Positions 44,392 through 53,903 are shown, counted from the stretch's first letter. The stretch is DNA of 64,000 nucleotides from a bacterium (GCA_016932575.1 JAFGCO010000055.1:248001-312000); one strand, 5' to 3'. The notes: generated by a model from the sequence alone, not told the origin. Numbers and translations are program-made.

Positions 44392-45339
44392 ATGGATCAT
44401 TTTTCCCGACCCAGGATTGTGATCAGTAAATGTCTCGGATTTGAAGCCTGCCGCTACAATGGTGACATCCTGCCGGATCGGTTTGTAGACAAATTGAAAC
44501 TGTTTGTTGAATTTTTACCGGTATGCCCGGAAGAGGCCTGTCAGTTCGGCGTTCCCAGGGATCCGATTTGGATTGTGATGCAGTCCGGGAAGCGCTGTTT
44601 GTATCAGCCTGCGACAGGTCGGGATGTCACCTCGGTCATGTTAAGTTTCATTGATGAATATTTGGGGGCTTTACATGATATTGATGGTTTCATTTTAAAA
44701 AGCCGGTCGCCTTCATGCGGTTTATATGATGTGAAAATCTTTCTGAATAAAAGCGGCACATCCCAATCTTCGCAAGGAACCGGATTTTTCGCTCAGGGCG
44801 TTTTAAATGCCTTTCCTGATTATCCGGCCGAAGATGAGGAACGCCTGCAAAATTGCAAACTGCGGGACGATTTTTTAACGGCGTTATTTACGCTGGCTCG
44901 TTTCAGGAACATACAAGCAGGGCAGAATATGGGAGCACTGATCAAGTTCCATGCCCGGCACAAGTATTTGCTGATGGCTTATAACGAAAAACAAACCCGT
45001 ATTTTGGGAAAGATTACAGCCAATAGCAAGAAAAAGAAGGCCGGAGAGGTTTTAAAGGCATATCAGGGGCATTTAGGCAAAGTTTTCAGTAGGCCAGTGC
45101 AGGCGGGTGCAATGATCAACGCGCTGATGCATGGTTTTGGCGGGATTTCCAATCAGCTTTCTTCAGAAGAAAGACAATATTTTTTAATGAAAATTGAAGA
45201 ATATCGAAACGAGAGGATTCCCAGATCTGTATTGCTCAATCTCCTTCAGTCATGGAGCATGCGGTTTCAGAATCACTATTTGCTCAATCAAAGGCTGTTT
45301 CATCCATATCCCCTTGAATTAATCGAATTCACGATTTGA
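44392..45339 (+). CDS. DUF523 and DUF1722 domain protein
   Basis: 315 residues. N-terminal DUF523: ISKCLGFEACRYNGD, VCPEEACQFGVPR and GFILKSRSPSCGLYDV hold the conserved cysteines likely to bind a metal cluster. The C-terminal half is DUF1722/YbgA-like (FHARHKYLLMAYNEKQTRILG). The fusion is common in bacteria, often near photolyase genes; here uvsE is two genes upstream. Probably a thiouracil desulfurase-like activity, but I cannot show this from the sequence. Confidence 0.88.
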   Translation: MDHFSRPRIVISKCLGFEACRYNGDILPDRFVDKLKLFVEFLPVCPEEACQFGVPRDPIWIVMQSGKRCLYQPATGRDVTSVMLSFIDEYLGALHDIDGFILKSRSPSCGLYDVKIFLNKSGTSQSSQGTGFFAQGVLNAFPDYPAEDEERLQNCKLRDDFLTALFTLARFRNIQAGQNMGALIKFHARHKYLLMAYNEKQTRILGKITANSKKKKAGEVLKAYQGHLGKVFSRPVQAGAMINALMHGFGGISNQLSSEERQYFLMKIEEYRNERIPRSVLLNLLQSWSMRFQNHYLLNQRLFHPYPLELIEFTI

Positions 45340-45363
45340 AAAAGCATACAAACATTTTATCGG

Positions 45364-45669
45364 ATGAATTCTATGAAATATTATGAAAGAATTACAAATG
45401 CACGACAAGTTCTCGGAATTCCGGAATATGCCACCTTGGCTGATATCAAACACCGATATCATACACTGATGAAATCAATTCATCCTGATGTGTCAGGCAA
45501 AGATATGCATGTCAGCCAGGAAGAAAGCATCCGTATCAATGATTCCTATGAAATTATCATGCAGTATTGTGAAAAGTATCGGTTGTCCTTTACTGAAGAC
45601 GAAGTGAATAAATACCGACCAGCCGAAGAATTATGGTTTGAAAAATTCGGTGATGATCCGACCTGTTAG
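45364..45669 (+). CDS. Small DnaJ-domain protein
   Basis: 101 residues. J-domain only: ARQVLGIPEYATLADIKHRYHTLMKSIHPDVSG, in pieces, with HPD at 40-42, followed by the helix INDSYEIIMQYCEKY. It would stimulate an Hsp70 partner that is not in the window. Two in-frame ATGs (45364, 45373) are possible; there is no strong ribosome site. Confidence 0.85.
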   Translation: MNSMKYYERITNARQVLGIPEYATLADIKHRYHTLMKSIHPDVSGKDMHVSQEESIRINDSYEIIMQYCEKYRLSFTEDEVNKYRPAEELWFEKFGDDPTC

Positions 45670-45826
45670 AATCCCTGCTCGCCTTTTCTTCATTCCCCTT
45701 TCAGACTTTCCGAATATCTTGCATGAATTTCATTTTTTATTTTCTATTTTGCAACCTTTTTTTTACATTATTAAACTTTGGAGAAATGTTCGATAAAAAT
45801 AAATTAAAGGTGATTTTCTTAGAAAG

Positions 45827-46894
45827 ATGAAAGCAAAGGTTTATTATATTACAATGTCTGGTATTGAGCGTGCTGGTGGCGTAGCCAAAGCCATTCCCGG
45901 ACTGTTGAAATCTGCAGGATTTCAGAGTAAGTTTCAGCAAAGGGATCTGGTCGCTGTAAAACTTCATTTTGGTGAAAAGGGCAATAAGCCGCCGATTGCG
46001 CCCGGTTGGATCCGGCCGGTTTCTGACATGATCAAATCCCAGGGAGCCAGCCCTTTTCTCACAGATACCTGTGTGCTGTATCGAAGCCAGCGGGACAATG
46101 CAGTCAAATATCTTCAGCTTATACAGAATTTTGGATTTACCCCGGGAAAAACCGGTGCGCCGGTGATCATTGCTGATGGTCTTGCAGGCAATGATGAAAC
46201 AGAGGTTGATATTTCTGGACAGCTGTTTAATAAAGTAGCCATTGCCAGCGTGGCTGCCCAGGCCTCAGGATTGATGGTTCTTTCTCATGTCACCGGGCAC
46301 TTGGCAGCAGGCATGGGGGCGGCGATCAAGAATTTAGGTATGGGGTTTGCCAGCCGGAAAGGCAAGCTGCGGCAGCATGCGAATATGAAACCTCATATCT
46401 CTGAAGCGCTCTGTACAGGCTGCGGGGTCTGTTTGCGCTGGTGTCCTGTGGATGCGATTTCAATGCATGGCAATGTCGCGAAAATAGATTCCCTGAAATG
46501 TATCGGATGTGGTGAATGCGTTACTGTCTGCCGCTACTATGCGGTGAAACATGACTGGCAGACTGCAGGACCGGATTTGCAAAAGCGTATGGCCGAGCAT
46601 GCACTGGGTGTGGTGATCCCAAAAAAGGGAAAAACAGGATTTCTCAATTTCTTAACATCTATTACCAAAGACTGCGACTGTATCGGCAGAAATCAGACTC
46701 CTATCATGCCTGATATCGGTATTCTGGCCAGTGATAATCCAGTGGCTATTGATGCGGCCAGTCTCGATTTGATCCATCAGAATGCAGGAACTGGCTTAAA
46801 CAATATAGCGTATCCCATTGATCCCTGGGTACAGATCAGGCATGGTGAGGCCATTGGCCTTGGGACATGCCGGTATGATTTGATTGAAGTTTGA
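45827..46894 (+). CDS. DUF362 protein with 4Fe-4S ferredoxin domain
   Basis: 355 residues. The DUF362 domain comprises most of the protein (VAVKLHFGEKGNKPPI, SHVTGHLAAGMGAAIKNLGMG, ASDNPVAIDAASLDLI). Two 4Fe-4S motifs lie inside at about 195-245: CTGCGVCLRWCPVDAI and CIGCGECVTVC. It is a cytosolic iron-sulfur protein common in anaerobes, with unknown partner. Confidence 0.92.
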   Translation: MKAKVYYITMSGIERAGGVAKAIPGLLKSAGFQSKFQQRDLVAVKLHFGEKGNKPPIAPGWIRPVSDMIKSQGASPFLTDTCVLYRSQRDNAVKYLQLIQNFGFTPGKTGAPVIIADGLAGNDETEVDISGQLFNKVAIASVAAQASGLMVLSHVTGHLAAGMGAAIKNLGMGFASRKGKLRQHANMKPHISEALCTGCGVCLRWCPVDAISMHGNVAKIDSLKCIGCGECVTVCRYYAVKHDWQTAGPDLQKRMAEHALGVVIPKKGKTGFLNFLTSITKDCDCIGRNQTPIMPDIGILASDNPVAIDAASLDLIHQNAGTGLNNIAYPIDPWVQIRHGEAIGLGTCRYDLIEV

Positions 46895-46922
46895 GAAATG
46901 ACCAATACAGGCACACTGAACC

Positions 46923-47192
46923 GTGAGATCAAAACACAATAATGACAATCGATGGCGGACATGGCGATGGGTAACGTATTTCCGTCTGCTGATCTGGTGG
47001 GGTGCGGAACGTATGCAGAATATGCAGATGCGGTTTTCTCGGCAGGAAATTGCGAAACAGAGGAACAGCCGAGAACAAATTTTTCCAAAAACCGAATGGG
47101 TTTGTGACGGTCATCATGCGTATTGTCTGGTAGGATCCTGTAAACACTGGGATTATCAAATTATTGAACTGTATGATTGGTCTGAAAACTGA
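46923..47192 (+). CDS. Hypothetical small protein
   Basis: 89 residues from GTG 46923. There is no clear ribosome site. The middle is basic (MRFSRQEIAKQRNSR), and the end has a Cys/His pattern VCDGHHAYCLVGSCKHW that could bind a metal. It fills the gap between the DUF362 gene and gpmI. I do not recognise it, and it may not be real. Confidence 0.4.
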   Translation: MRSKHNNDNRWRTWRWVTYFRLLIWWGAERMQNMQMRFSRQEIAKQRNSREQIFPKTEWVCDGHHAYCLVGSCKHWDYQIIELYDWSEN

Positions 47193-47240
47193 ATTTATCC
47201 TGATCAGACGAATGATTGATAAAGATTGGAGTAAAATTCT

Positions 47241-48887
47241 ATGGAAATACTTGACAGGTTTAAAAAATTTCAAGGCCGTCCCGGACCGCTGCTTCTGATT
47301 ATTATGGACGGTGTCGGATTAAGTGAGCAGACCGCGGGCAATGCCGTAGCTGCTGCCAATACACCGGTGCTGGACCGGCTTATGAATACTTGTCTGAAGT
47401 GTCAGCTGAAGGCACATGGCACAGCTGTTGGACTGCCGACAGACGCAGATATGGGCAATTCCGAAGTGGGACATAATGCCATTGGTGCAGGACGGATTTT
47501 TGACCAGGGGGCGCGGCTGGTGAACAGTGCCATTGAATCCGGACATTTATGGGAAGGTGAAATTTGGAAAAAGTTAATCAAAAATGTCAAAAGCAATTCC
47601 GGTGTGCTCCATTTTATTGGTCTGTTTTCCGATGGCAATGTGCACAGCCATATTGATCACCTAAAGGCCATGATTTTACGAGCAAAGAAGGAAGGCATTG
47701 TGAAAGTACGGATGCATATTCTTTTGGACGGCAGAGATGTGGGTGAGACATCTGCGCTGGATTATGTCATTCCTTTTGAGCACTTCCTGGCGGAAATTAA
47801 CCAGTCCGGCGTAGATTATGCCATTGCCAGCGGTGGCGGACGTATGGTGGTGACCATGGATCGTTATGAAGCGGACTGGGATATTGTCAAACGGGGCTGG
47901 AATGCACACGTGCACGGAGAGGCAGAGCGTTTTTCCTCAGCGCAAAAAGCAATTGAAACAATTCGTGGCCGTGAATCGGGAATTACGGATCAATTTTTGC
48001 CCGCTTTTGTGATAGAACGGAATGGTCAGCCGATAGGCTCTGTTCGGGACGGAGATTCCGTTATTTTTTATAATTTCCGCGGTGACCGAGCGATTGAGAT
48101 CAGCAGGGCTTTCGAGGAAGATAATTTTGATAAATTTGACCGGGTACGAATACCGAAAATTGAATATGCGGGTATGATGGAGTATGATGGTGATCAGCAT
48201 ATCCCTAAACAGTATCTTGTTTCACCGCCGGCCATCAGACGGACGATGGGGCAGCTATTGTCCAACAGCGGCGTTCCCCAGCTGGCCATTAGTGAGACAC
48301 AGAAATTCGGACATGTGACCTATTTTTTTAATGGTAACTGGAGCGGCAAATTCAACGATAAACTGGAAACATATATTGAAATCCCTTCGGACCGGATTCC
48401 TTTTGAACAACGCCCATGGATGAAGAGTGCTGAGATTACGGATCAGCTCATGGATGAACTAAAATCAGGCAGGCATCGCTTTATCCGGGTAAATTATGCC
48501 AATGGTGATATGGTGGGCCATACAGGTGTTTTCCAGGCAGCACAAGTTGGTGTTGAATGTGTGGATATTGCCATCGGCAGGCTGCTGAAGATGGTCGATG
48601 CATTACAGGGCATGGCCATTATCACGGCCGATCACGGAAATTCCGATGAAATGTTTGAGCTGGACAAACAAGGACATCCCAAGCTTGGTGAAAACGGGCT
48701 GCCAAAGCCGAAAACAGCACATACTTTGAATCCGGTACCATTTATTATTTACGATCCGCAATATGACGATGAATATCAATTGGCAGAGGCAGTCGATCCC
48801 GGATTAAGCAATATCGCAGCCACCTGCATGCAGCTTTTGGGATTTAATCCCCCGGAAGATTATGATGCGAGTTTGATTAAATTCTAA
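47241..48887 (+). CDS. gpmI: 2,3-bisphosphoglycerate-independent phosphoglycerate mutase
   Basis: 548 residues. Interconverts 3- and 2-phosphoglycerate in glycolysis with two Mn2+ ions. The Asp of IIMDGVG (D23) and the phospho-Ser S74 in MGNSEVGHNAIGAG are present, as are HIDHLKAM, DGRDV and the late ITADHGNSDEM metal site. A TTGGAG ribosome site precedes the ATG. It leads a run with the Mla genes; mlaE begins only 8 bases after the stop. Confidence 0.95.
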   Translation: MEILDRFKKFQGRPGPLLLIIMDGVGLSEQTAGNAVAAANTPVLDRLMNTCLKCQLKAHGTAVGLPTDADMGNSEVGHNAIGAGRIFDQGARLVNSAIESGHLWEGEIWKKLIKNVKSNSGVLHFIGLFSDGNVHSHIDHLKAMILRAKKEGIVKVRMHILLDGRDVGETSALDYVIPFEHFLAEINQSGVDYAIASGGGRMVVTMDRYEADWDIVKRGWNAHVHGEAERFSSAQKAIETIRGRESGITDQFLPAFVIERNGQPIGSVRDGDSVIFYNFRGDRAIEISRAFEEDNFDKFDRVRIPKIEYAGMMEYDGDQHIPKQYLVSPPAIRRTMGQLLSNSGVPQLAISETQKFGHVTYFFNGNWSGKFNDKLETYIEIPSDRIPFEQRPWMKSAEITDQLMDELKSGRHRFIRVNYANGDMVGHTGVFQAAQVGVECVDIAIGRLLKMVDALQGMAIITADHGNSDEMFELDKQGHPKLGENGLPKPKTAHTLNPVPFIIYDPQYDDEYQLAEAVDPGLSNIAATCMQLLGFNPPEDYDASLIKF

Positions 48888-48894
48888 CCGACTC

Positions 48895-49662
48895 ATGAAA
48901 AATCGATTGACAAAGATTATCAAGGATATGCTTCGCAGTGTGGGTGAGCTGTTCTACTTATGGAAAGACACGCTGCGCTATGGTTTCAAGCGGCCCTATG
49001 AGTTAAGATCGCTGCTTGCCCAGATGGAAGAGCTTGGTGTAAATTCGCTGTCTATTGTGATTATTTCCTGTTTTTTTGTGGGGATGGTTATGGCAGTACA
49101 GGTGGCATATTCCGAAGCCAATTTTGCCGGGCGGGTCATGGTAGGCATCGGCGTGGGAGTGGCCATTACCAAAGAATTCGGTCCTCTGCTTACGGCGCTT
49201 CTTGCGGGAGGTCGTGTCAGTGCGGGCATTACTTCAGTGCTGGGTTCGATGACGGTTACTGAACAGGTGGATGCGATCCGGCTCCTTGGAGCCAGCCCTG
49301 CCAAGAAACTGGTTTTTCCCAGAGTTTTTGCAGCGGTTCTCATGTTTCCTTTGCTAACCGCAGTTGCGGATTTTATGGGTATTCTCGGCGGATTGGTCGT
49401 GAGCCTTGTGGACATTAAGATGGGATTTACCACATATGTTTCTCAAGTTGAGCGCGCCGTCAGTCTGTCGGACTTTTTCGGAGGCATTATGAAGTCCGTA
49501 TTTTTTGCCTTTTTTGCCTCTCTGATCGGATGTTATTACGGATTGAAAGTTGAAGGTGGGGCAGAGGGGGTTGGAGATGCGACAACCCGTTCTGTTGTGG
49601 CCACCTCAGTATGTGTCATGGTGGTGGATTACTTTCTGACCAAGCTTTTGGTGATATTTTAG
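48895..49662 (+). CDS. mlaE: MlaE-family ABC transporter permease
   Basis: 255 residues with about five membrane helices. Signatures: VVIISCFFVGMVMAVQVAY-like helix (SIVIISCFFVGMVMAVQ), TKEFGPLLTALLAGGRVSAGI and TVTEQVDAIRLLGASPAKKLVFPR are the central MlaE motifs. It is the inner-membrane permease of the phospholipid transport system that keeps outer-membrane asymmetry. Confidence 0.94.
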   Translation: MKNRLTKIIKDMLRSVGELFYLWKDTLRYGFKRPYELRSLLAQMEELGVNSLSIVIISCFFVGMVMAVQVAYSEANFAGRVMVGIGVGVAITKEFGPLLTALLAGGRVSAGITSVLGSMTVTEQVDAIRLLGASPAKKLVFPRVFAAVLMFPLLTAVADFMGILGGLVVSLVDIKMGFTTYVSQVERAVSLSDFFGGIMKSVFFAFFASLIGCYYGLKVEGGAEGVGDATTRSVVATSVCVMVVDYFLTKLLVIF

Positions 49663-49818
49663 GTTTGATACATGGGGAAGAACATCAAATTATAAAAGTA
49701 AACAAGCTTATGATGTTTAATTGAGGATGATTATTCTGGTGTATATTTGATTTTATAACAGCCAGGGCATTTAAATGTATTCAAGTAACCATTTAAAATA
49801 TAAATAAGTCGGTTATTT

Positions 49819-50547
49819 ATGGCACCGTTTGTTTTTTTTGATGAAGTATATAAGTCTTTTGATTCCAAAGAAGTTCTGCGTGGTCTCACCCTGGTGATAC
49901 GACAGGGAGAAGTCCTGGTGATTCTGGGGGGAAGCGGTACAGGAAAAACAGTCATTTTAAAACATATCGTTGGATTGATTCCGCCCGATACGGGCCGTGT
50001 GTTTGTTCAGGGTAAAGATATTACAGATTTCAGTGAGAATATGTTAATCCCTGTTCGCAGAAAGGTCGGATTTCTTTTCCAGGGAGGTGCTCTTTTCGAT
50101 TCCATGAATGTATTTGACAATATCGCATTTCCGTTACGGGAGCATACTGATTTTTCAGAAACAGTCATTTCCGAGAAAGTCAAAGAAAAACTCAAGATGG
50201 TCGGTCTCGAGAATATCGAGCGGATGATGCCTTCAAAGCTTAGCGGGGGAATGCGAAAACGTGTGGCCTTGGCCCGTGCCATTATTCTTGAGCCGGAAGC
50301 GCTGCTTTATGATGAACCAACCACGGGTCTGGATCCCATAACAACAAAATGGGTCAGCAAATTGATGAGGCAGGTTCACGAAAACTTGAAAATCACTTCT
50401 GTTATTGTAACGCATAATATTCAAAGTGCAATGTCAGTGGCCGACCGAATCGCGTTTCTGTATCGGGGCCGAATCAAGTTAGTCGGTACACCGGATGAAA
50501 TTATGGAATGTGACGATCCCATTGTCCATGAATTTTTAAGAAGTTGA
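49819..50547 (+). CDS. mlaF: MlaF-family ABC transporter ATP-binding protein
   Basis: 242 residues. Walker A GGSGTGKT at 37-44, Q-loop (VGFLFQGGALFDS), signature LSGGMRKRV, and Walker B (LLYDEPTTGLD), followed by the H-loop in VTHNIQSA. The residue order and the FQ.GALFDS motif are typical of MlaF. A 156-base gap separates it from mlaE. Confidence 0.95.
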   Translation: MAPFVFFDEVYKSFDSKEVLRGLTLVIRQGEVLVILGGSGTGKTVILKHIVGLIPPDTGRVFVQGKDITDFSENMLIPVRRKVGFLFQGGALFDSMNVFDNIAFPLREHTDFSETVISEKVKEKLKMVGLENIERMMPSKLSGGMRKRVALARAIILEPEALLYDEPTTGLDPITTKWVSKLMRQVHENLKITSVIVTHNIQSAMSVADRIAFLYRGRIKLVGTPDEIMECDDPIVHEFLRS

Positions 50548-50557
50548 GGGAATATCT

Positions 50558-51553
50558 ATGAAATATAAATATACACGTGAAATCAGGGTAGGGGCAGTCA
50601 TTGTTGTGGCTCTTGCCATTATCATTGGCTTTGTCTTTACTTTAGGCGGCAACGGGGAATTTTTTAGCAGCAAACTGAATTACAAAATCTTATTTAAATC
50701 AACCGCAGGCCTTTATGAAGGCGATCCGGTATTACTCACTGGCGTGGAAGTGGGAAACGTAACCAAGATTGGATTTCCGGAAGATTTGAAACAGAAGAAA
50801 ATTTTGGTGGAAATTACAGTAGACAGGTCCGTCGGCGATCGTATCCGGGAGGATACGCGGGCCTGTGTGGGATCGGCCAGTATTGTATACGGTAAAGTGG
50901 TCGAATTAAGCATTGGAAGCCTGGATCAGCACGTGATTCCTGATGGCGGATGGATTAAAACCATGGAAAAATCAAGCTTTAATTCTGTTGTGGACAGTAC
51001 CCAGCAGGTCATGGGTAGCATTCAGAACGTGATTGCCAAAATCAATCAAGGAGAGGGCATGCTGGGCATGCTGTTGAATGAGCCTATGGAGTTGAAAAAA
51101 ACGCTTCATCATTTGTCGGTTTCTACTGAAAAGCTGTCCTCTATTCTTGATAAGCTGGATCGGGGGAAGGGGCCAATGGGCAGTGTGCTTTCGGATTCTG
51201 TAGAGTTCAGCAATACGTTGCATGAACTGAAGATGACCGTGACTGACCTGAAAAATGTCAGCCAGTCTCTAAGAAGTGATAAAACGGTACTCGGACGCCT
51301 GATCAGTGATGAAACATATGGTAAAACAGTGACTCAGGATTTGCAGAAAACCCTTCATGCACTGGCAAATATCACTACAAAAATCGATACAGGTGAAGGA
51401 TCCGCGGGAATGCTGATCAACGATCCTGAACTTTATATCGGTTTGCAGGATGTGGTTCTGGGCGTGCAAAAAAGCAAGCTGACCCGATGGCTTGTTCAGA
51501 ACCGTCGGAAAGCAGGTGAAAAGGCGCGGGAAGAACAGGCAAACGGGGAATGA
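50558..51553 (+). CDS. mlaD: MlaD/MCE-family lipid-binding protein
   Basis: 331 residues. One N-terminal membrane helix (about 10-28), then an MCE domain at about 38-115 (YKILFKSTAGLYEGDPVLLTGVEVG). The rest is a helical tail with repeating EGMLGMLLNEP and TVLGRLISDE, GSAGMLINDP segments, usual in MCE proteins. It binds lipids in the periplasm and contacts the permease. The last codons lie just before an MscS remnant. Confidence 0.93.
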   Translation: MKYKYTREIRVGAVIVVALAIIIGFVFTLGGNGEFFSSKLNYKILFKSTAGLYEGDPVLLTGVEVGNVTKIGFPEDLKQKKILVEITVDRSVGDRIREDTRACVGSASIVYGKVVELSIGSLDQHVIPDGGWIKTMEKSSFNSVVDSTQQVMGSIQNVIAKINQGEGMLGMLLNEPMELKKTLHHLSVSTEKLSSILDKLDRGKGPMGSVLSDSVEFSNTLHELKMTVTDLKNVSQSLRSDKTVLGRLISDETYGKTVTQDLQKTLHALANITTKIDTGEGSAGMLINDPELYIGLQDVVLGVQKSKLTRWLVQNRRKAGEKAREEQANGE

Positions 51554-51586
51554 TCTCTTGATTCTAAAAAATTTCAATCAGGATAT

Positions 51587-51991
51587 GGGCTCAAATTTTG
51601 TGCCAGTGGGAATGGAATCAATGGCCTTTGCTTTGGCTGCCATAGACACCATGACCAATATGATTGCCGGATTTAGGATTATGATGGATCAACCCTTTTG
51701 GCGGGGAGACCGCATCCTGCTTGAATCCGGAGAAAAAGGCGAAATTTTTGATATCAGGCTTCGCGGACTAAGATTCTTATTTTTGAAAATATACTGATCG
51801 TTGTTCCAAATCAGCAGATCATCAATGAAAAATAAACCAACATCAGCTGTCAGGATCCCCAGATCCGGGCTGCAGTTGAAGCGGGTGTGGCGTATGGTTC
51901 TGATCTGGATCGTATCAAGTTGATTCTCGAGACGATCTGCAGGGAGCATCCGATGTTCCGGATGATCCGCCCCCGCAATCGTATTTTTTAA
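51587..51991 (+). pseudogene. MscS mechanosensitive channel remnant
   Basis: Frame-broken piece of a small-conductance mechanosensitive channel. Frame 1 (to 51797) carries ALAAIDTMTNMIAG, MMDQPFWRGDRILL and GEIFDIRLRGL, equivalent to the pore helix and the upper beta domain. A shift in the next frame gives NILIVVPNQQIIN and a stop, and later VEAGVAYGSDLDRIKLIL with a C-terminal REHP segment, ending at TAA 51989-51991. The first half of the channel gene is absent. Its right end overlaps a minus-strand gene. Confidence 0.8.
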
Positions 51992-52586
51992 ATGTCGGAA
52001 AATATTTTCCGACATTTCTGCAGTATTCAAGCCAATCATTACCAAATCTTCTGTATAAATCTCGGGCTTCTGTATCCACCTTGAAATTATAACCATAAAT
52101 TAAAATGATCATAGTAAATAATCCCAATACATTTGGGATAAATAAAAATATGCCCAGACTGTACAAAAACATCCCCAGAACAACCGGATTACGAATAAAA
52201 TGATATATTCCTTTTGTCATCAGTTTTGTTTCTTCATATGGAGAGTGTATTCTCATTGAGTCTCCCAGTGATGTGCCCGCAATGATTTCAATCGTTGTTG
52301 CTCCATAAATAATAACCAAAGCGGCCCATTTGATAAATACAGTATTATTCAGTATTTTTACAGGAAACAGACAATTTGAGATATTACTGTCAATGATATA
52401 ATAAATCCATAATAGCAATAACAGTAAGGTTGATAATATTATTGAAATGCTGCCAAACATATTTTGTGATGTTTCTCTCCTGCCTATCGGATTAACCCCT
52501 TTCATTTTTATTGTAATTACTCCGCTTATGAAGCATAAAAATAAAATGATAAGATTGATGAGCAATGATAATTGAAAAATGTTCAT
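51915..52586 (-). CDS. Isoprenylcysteine carboxyl methyltransferase family protein
   Basis: 223 residues with about five membrane helices. The PEMT/ICMT signature is GIYHFIRNPVVLGMFLYSLGI, followed by DTEARDLYRRFGNDWLEYCRNVGKYFP, which is the conserved C-terminal SAM-binding part. The natural family end is near VGKYFP; the last about 20 residues (CGGGSSGTS and onward) are read from the antisense of the MscS remnant. A perfect palindrome at 51990-52017 lies at this join. Membrane methyltransferase, substrate unknown. Confidence 0.83.
   Translation of the reverse strand: MNIFQLSLLINLIILFLCFISGVITIKMKGVNPIGRRETSQNMFGSISIILSTLLLLLLWIYYIIDSNISNCLFPVKILNNTVFIKWAALVIIYGATTIEIIAGTSLGDSMRIHSPYEETKLMTKGIYHFIRNPVVLGMFLYSLGIFLFIPNVLGLFTMIILIYGYNFKVDTEARDLYRRFGNDWLEYCRNVGKYFPTFKKYDCGGGSSGTSDAPCRSSREST
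51990..52017. repeat. Perfect 28-base palindrome at the MscS/ICMT junction
   Basis: AAATGTCGGAAAAT (51990-52003) is exactly complementary to ATTTTCCGACATTT (52004-52017), with no loop. It codes the NVGKYFPTF part of the ICMT-like protein and abuts the MscS remnant stop. No T-tract follows in the right direction for a terminator. Confidence 0.75.
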
Positions 52587-52776
52587 CTAAAATCCTGGTT
52601 ATCGTTTTTTAAAATTTTCAGTTTTTATGTGAAAAAAAGAAATGATTCGATTTTAAGGATTTTGGTGTTTTTACAAAGTTTTCCTGTTTTGAAATCCGGG
52701 AGTAAATTGACTGTTATTAATTTGGCTGTTGGTCTTATTTTCGCTTCATAAGATTGCATCTAATTTTTAATATCGA

Positions 52777-53190
52777 TTAATCAGGCAATTCGCTCAAGGT
52801 CCAATAAAGATTAATTGTTCTGACAGTTTCAATAAATTCGGTATACGTCACCGGTTTTAACATATATCCAGCCACGCCAAGTTTGTAACTTTCGATAATA
52901 TCCTGATCATCTTTTGATGTCGTTAAAATCACAACCGGTATACGGTCTAAAAGGGATTGTTTTCTGGCCACCTTTAAAAATTCGATGCCGTTCATTCTTG
53001 GTAAATTGATATCAAGCAAGATGATACAGGGATTTTCCTCACGGTCATTCTGAAGGTAACCAATCGCTTCTTCCCCATTTTTTACAACATCGAGTCTGTT
53101 AATCACATGAATGTCTTTCAGAGCGCGTTTAACTGTCATCGCATCAACACGGTCGTCCTCGACCAGTAAAATCGGCTTGTTTTTATTCAT
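52777..53190 (-). CDS. Single-domain response regulator (Rcp1-like)
   Basis: 137 residues, receiver only. Acid pocket VEDDRVDA, phospho-acceptor D60 (IILLDINLPRMNG), threonine in LTTSKDD and lysine in LKPVTY. The insert-style layout (NGEEAIGYLQ) is typical of Rcp1, the partner of phytochrome-type kinases. No output domain, so it probably signals by phosphotransfer or protein contact. It is the last gene of the operon, 3 bases after the preceding kinase. Confidence 0.93.
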   Translation of the reverse strand: MNKNKPILLVEDDRVDAMTVKRALKDIHVINRLDVVKNGEEAIGYLQNDREENPCIILLDINLPRMNGIEFLKVARKQSLLDRIPVVILTTSKDDQDIIESYKLGVAGYMLKPVTYTEFIETVRTINLYWTLSELPD

Positions 53191-53193
53191 AGG

Positions 53194-53889
53194 TCACCCT
53201 TTTTCTTTATTTCGCGGCAGAGTAAAGAAAAATGTACTGCCCTTGTTTTCTTTGGATTCGAGCCAGAGATGCCCTCCTGCCAGTTCAATCATTCGTTTAC
53301 TCAGAGTCAGTCCGATTCCTTTGCTGTTGGTGTCATCCTTGGAGTGTAATGTTTGAAAAATTTGGAATATTTGTTTATGATACTTTTCCGGAATTCCAGG
53401 GCCGTTATCTGAAACGCTGAACCGCCAAAATTTATTTTCTTTGGAAAAATCAATCTCTATTTTGCCTTCAGACTTATCCATATATTGTACTGCGTTTCCG
53501 ATGAGATGTCTGAATATCTGTTCCACATGCGTTTTTTGGCAATTTATAACGGGCATGTTTTTCATTTTTGTACATGTGATGTGCTTTGGAATTTTCATCA
53601 CAGTGATCACATAGTCGACCAGTTGATTTAGATCAACAGATTTAGGTTCAATGTTTTCGCGACCGATACGTGAATACAACGAAATACTGTCAATGATATC
53701 ATCCATGCGTTTCACACGGTCCAGAATCAGCATTAGATGTTCCTGTCCCGATTCAGTAAGACGATCCCCGTTCTCCTGAGTGATCCATTTTGTCAGTATT
53801 TGTATGGCTCTTAAGGGTGCTTTCAGGTCATGAGAAATAATATAGGCAAAATATCCAAACTCATCGTTTTGTATTTCCTGCGAATTCAT
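53194..53889 (-). CDS. Sensorless histidine kinase
   Basis: 231 residues: only the HisKA and HATPase domains. H20 is in AYIISHDLKAPLRAI; N-box HLIGNAVQYM; G-boxes SDNGPGIP and NSKGIGLTLSKRMI. It is clearly a paralogue of the C-terminal half of the adjacent kinase (shared FQTL, EKYHKQIFQIF). The lack of sensor or membrane helix suggests that it works as a phosphotransfer partner or gets its input from the neighbouring proteins. Confidence 0.93.
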   Translation of the reverse strand: MNSQEIQNDEFGYFAYIISHDLKAPLRAIQILTKWITQENGDRLTESGQEHLMLILDRVKRMDDIIDSISLYSRIGRENIEPKSVDLNQLVDYVITVMKIPKHITCTKMKNMPVINCQKTHVEQIFRHLIGNAVQYMDKSEGKIEIDFSKENKFWRFSVSDNGPGIPEKYHKQIFQIFQTLHSKDDTNSKGIGLTLSKRMIELAGGHLWLESKENKGSTFFFTLPRNKEKG

Positions 53890-53903
53890 TGTTCTTGCCT
53901 TGT

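Noticed and set aside
51492-51797. 101-codon frame over the mlaD end and the gap
   Set aside because: Not an intact gene; it starts inside mlaD in another frame and covers only part of the MscS remnant.
51990-52017. Palindrome as a transcription terminator
   Set aside because: The T-tract is on the wrong side for both flanking genes, and the palindrome is inside a reading frame.
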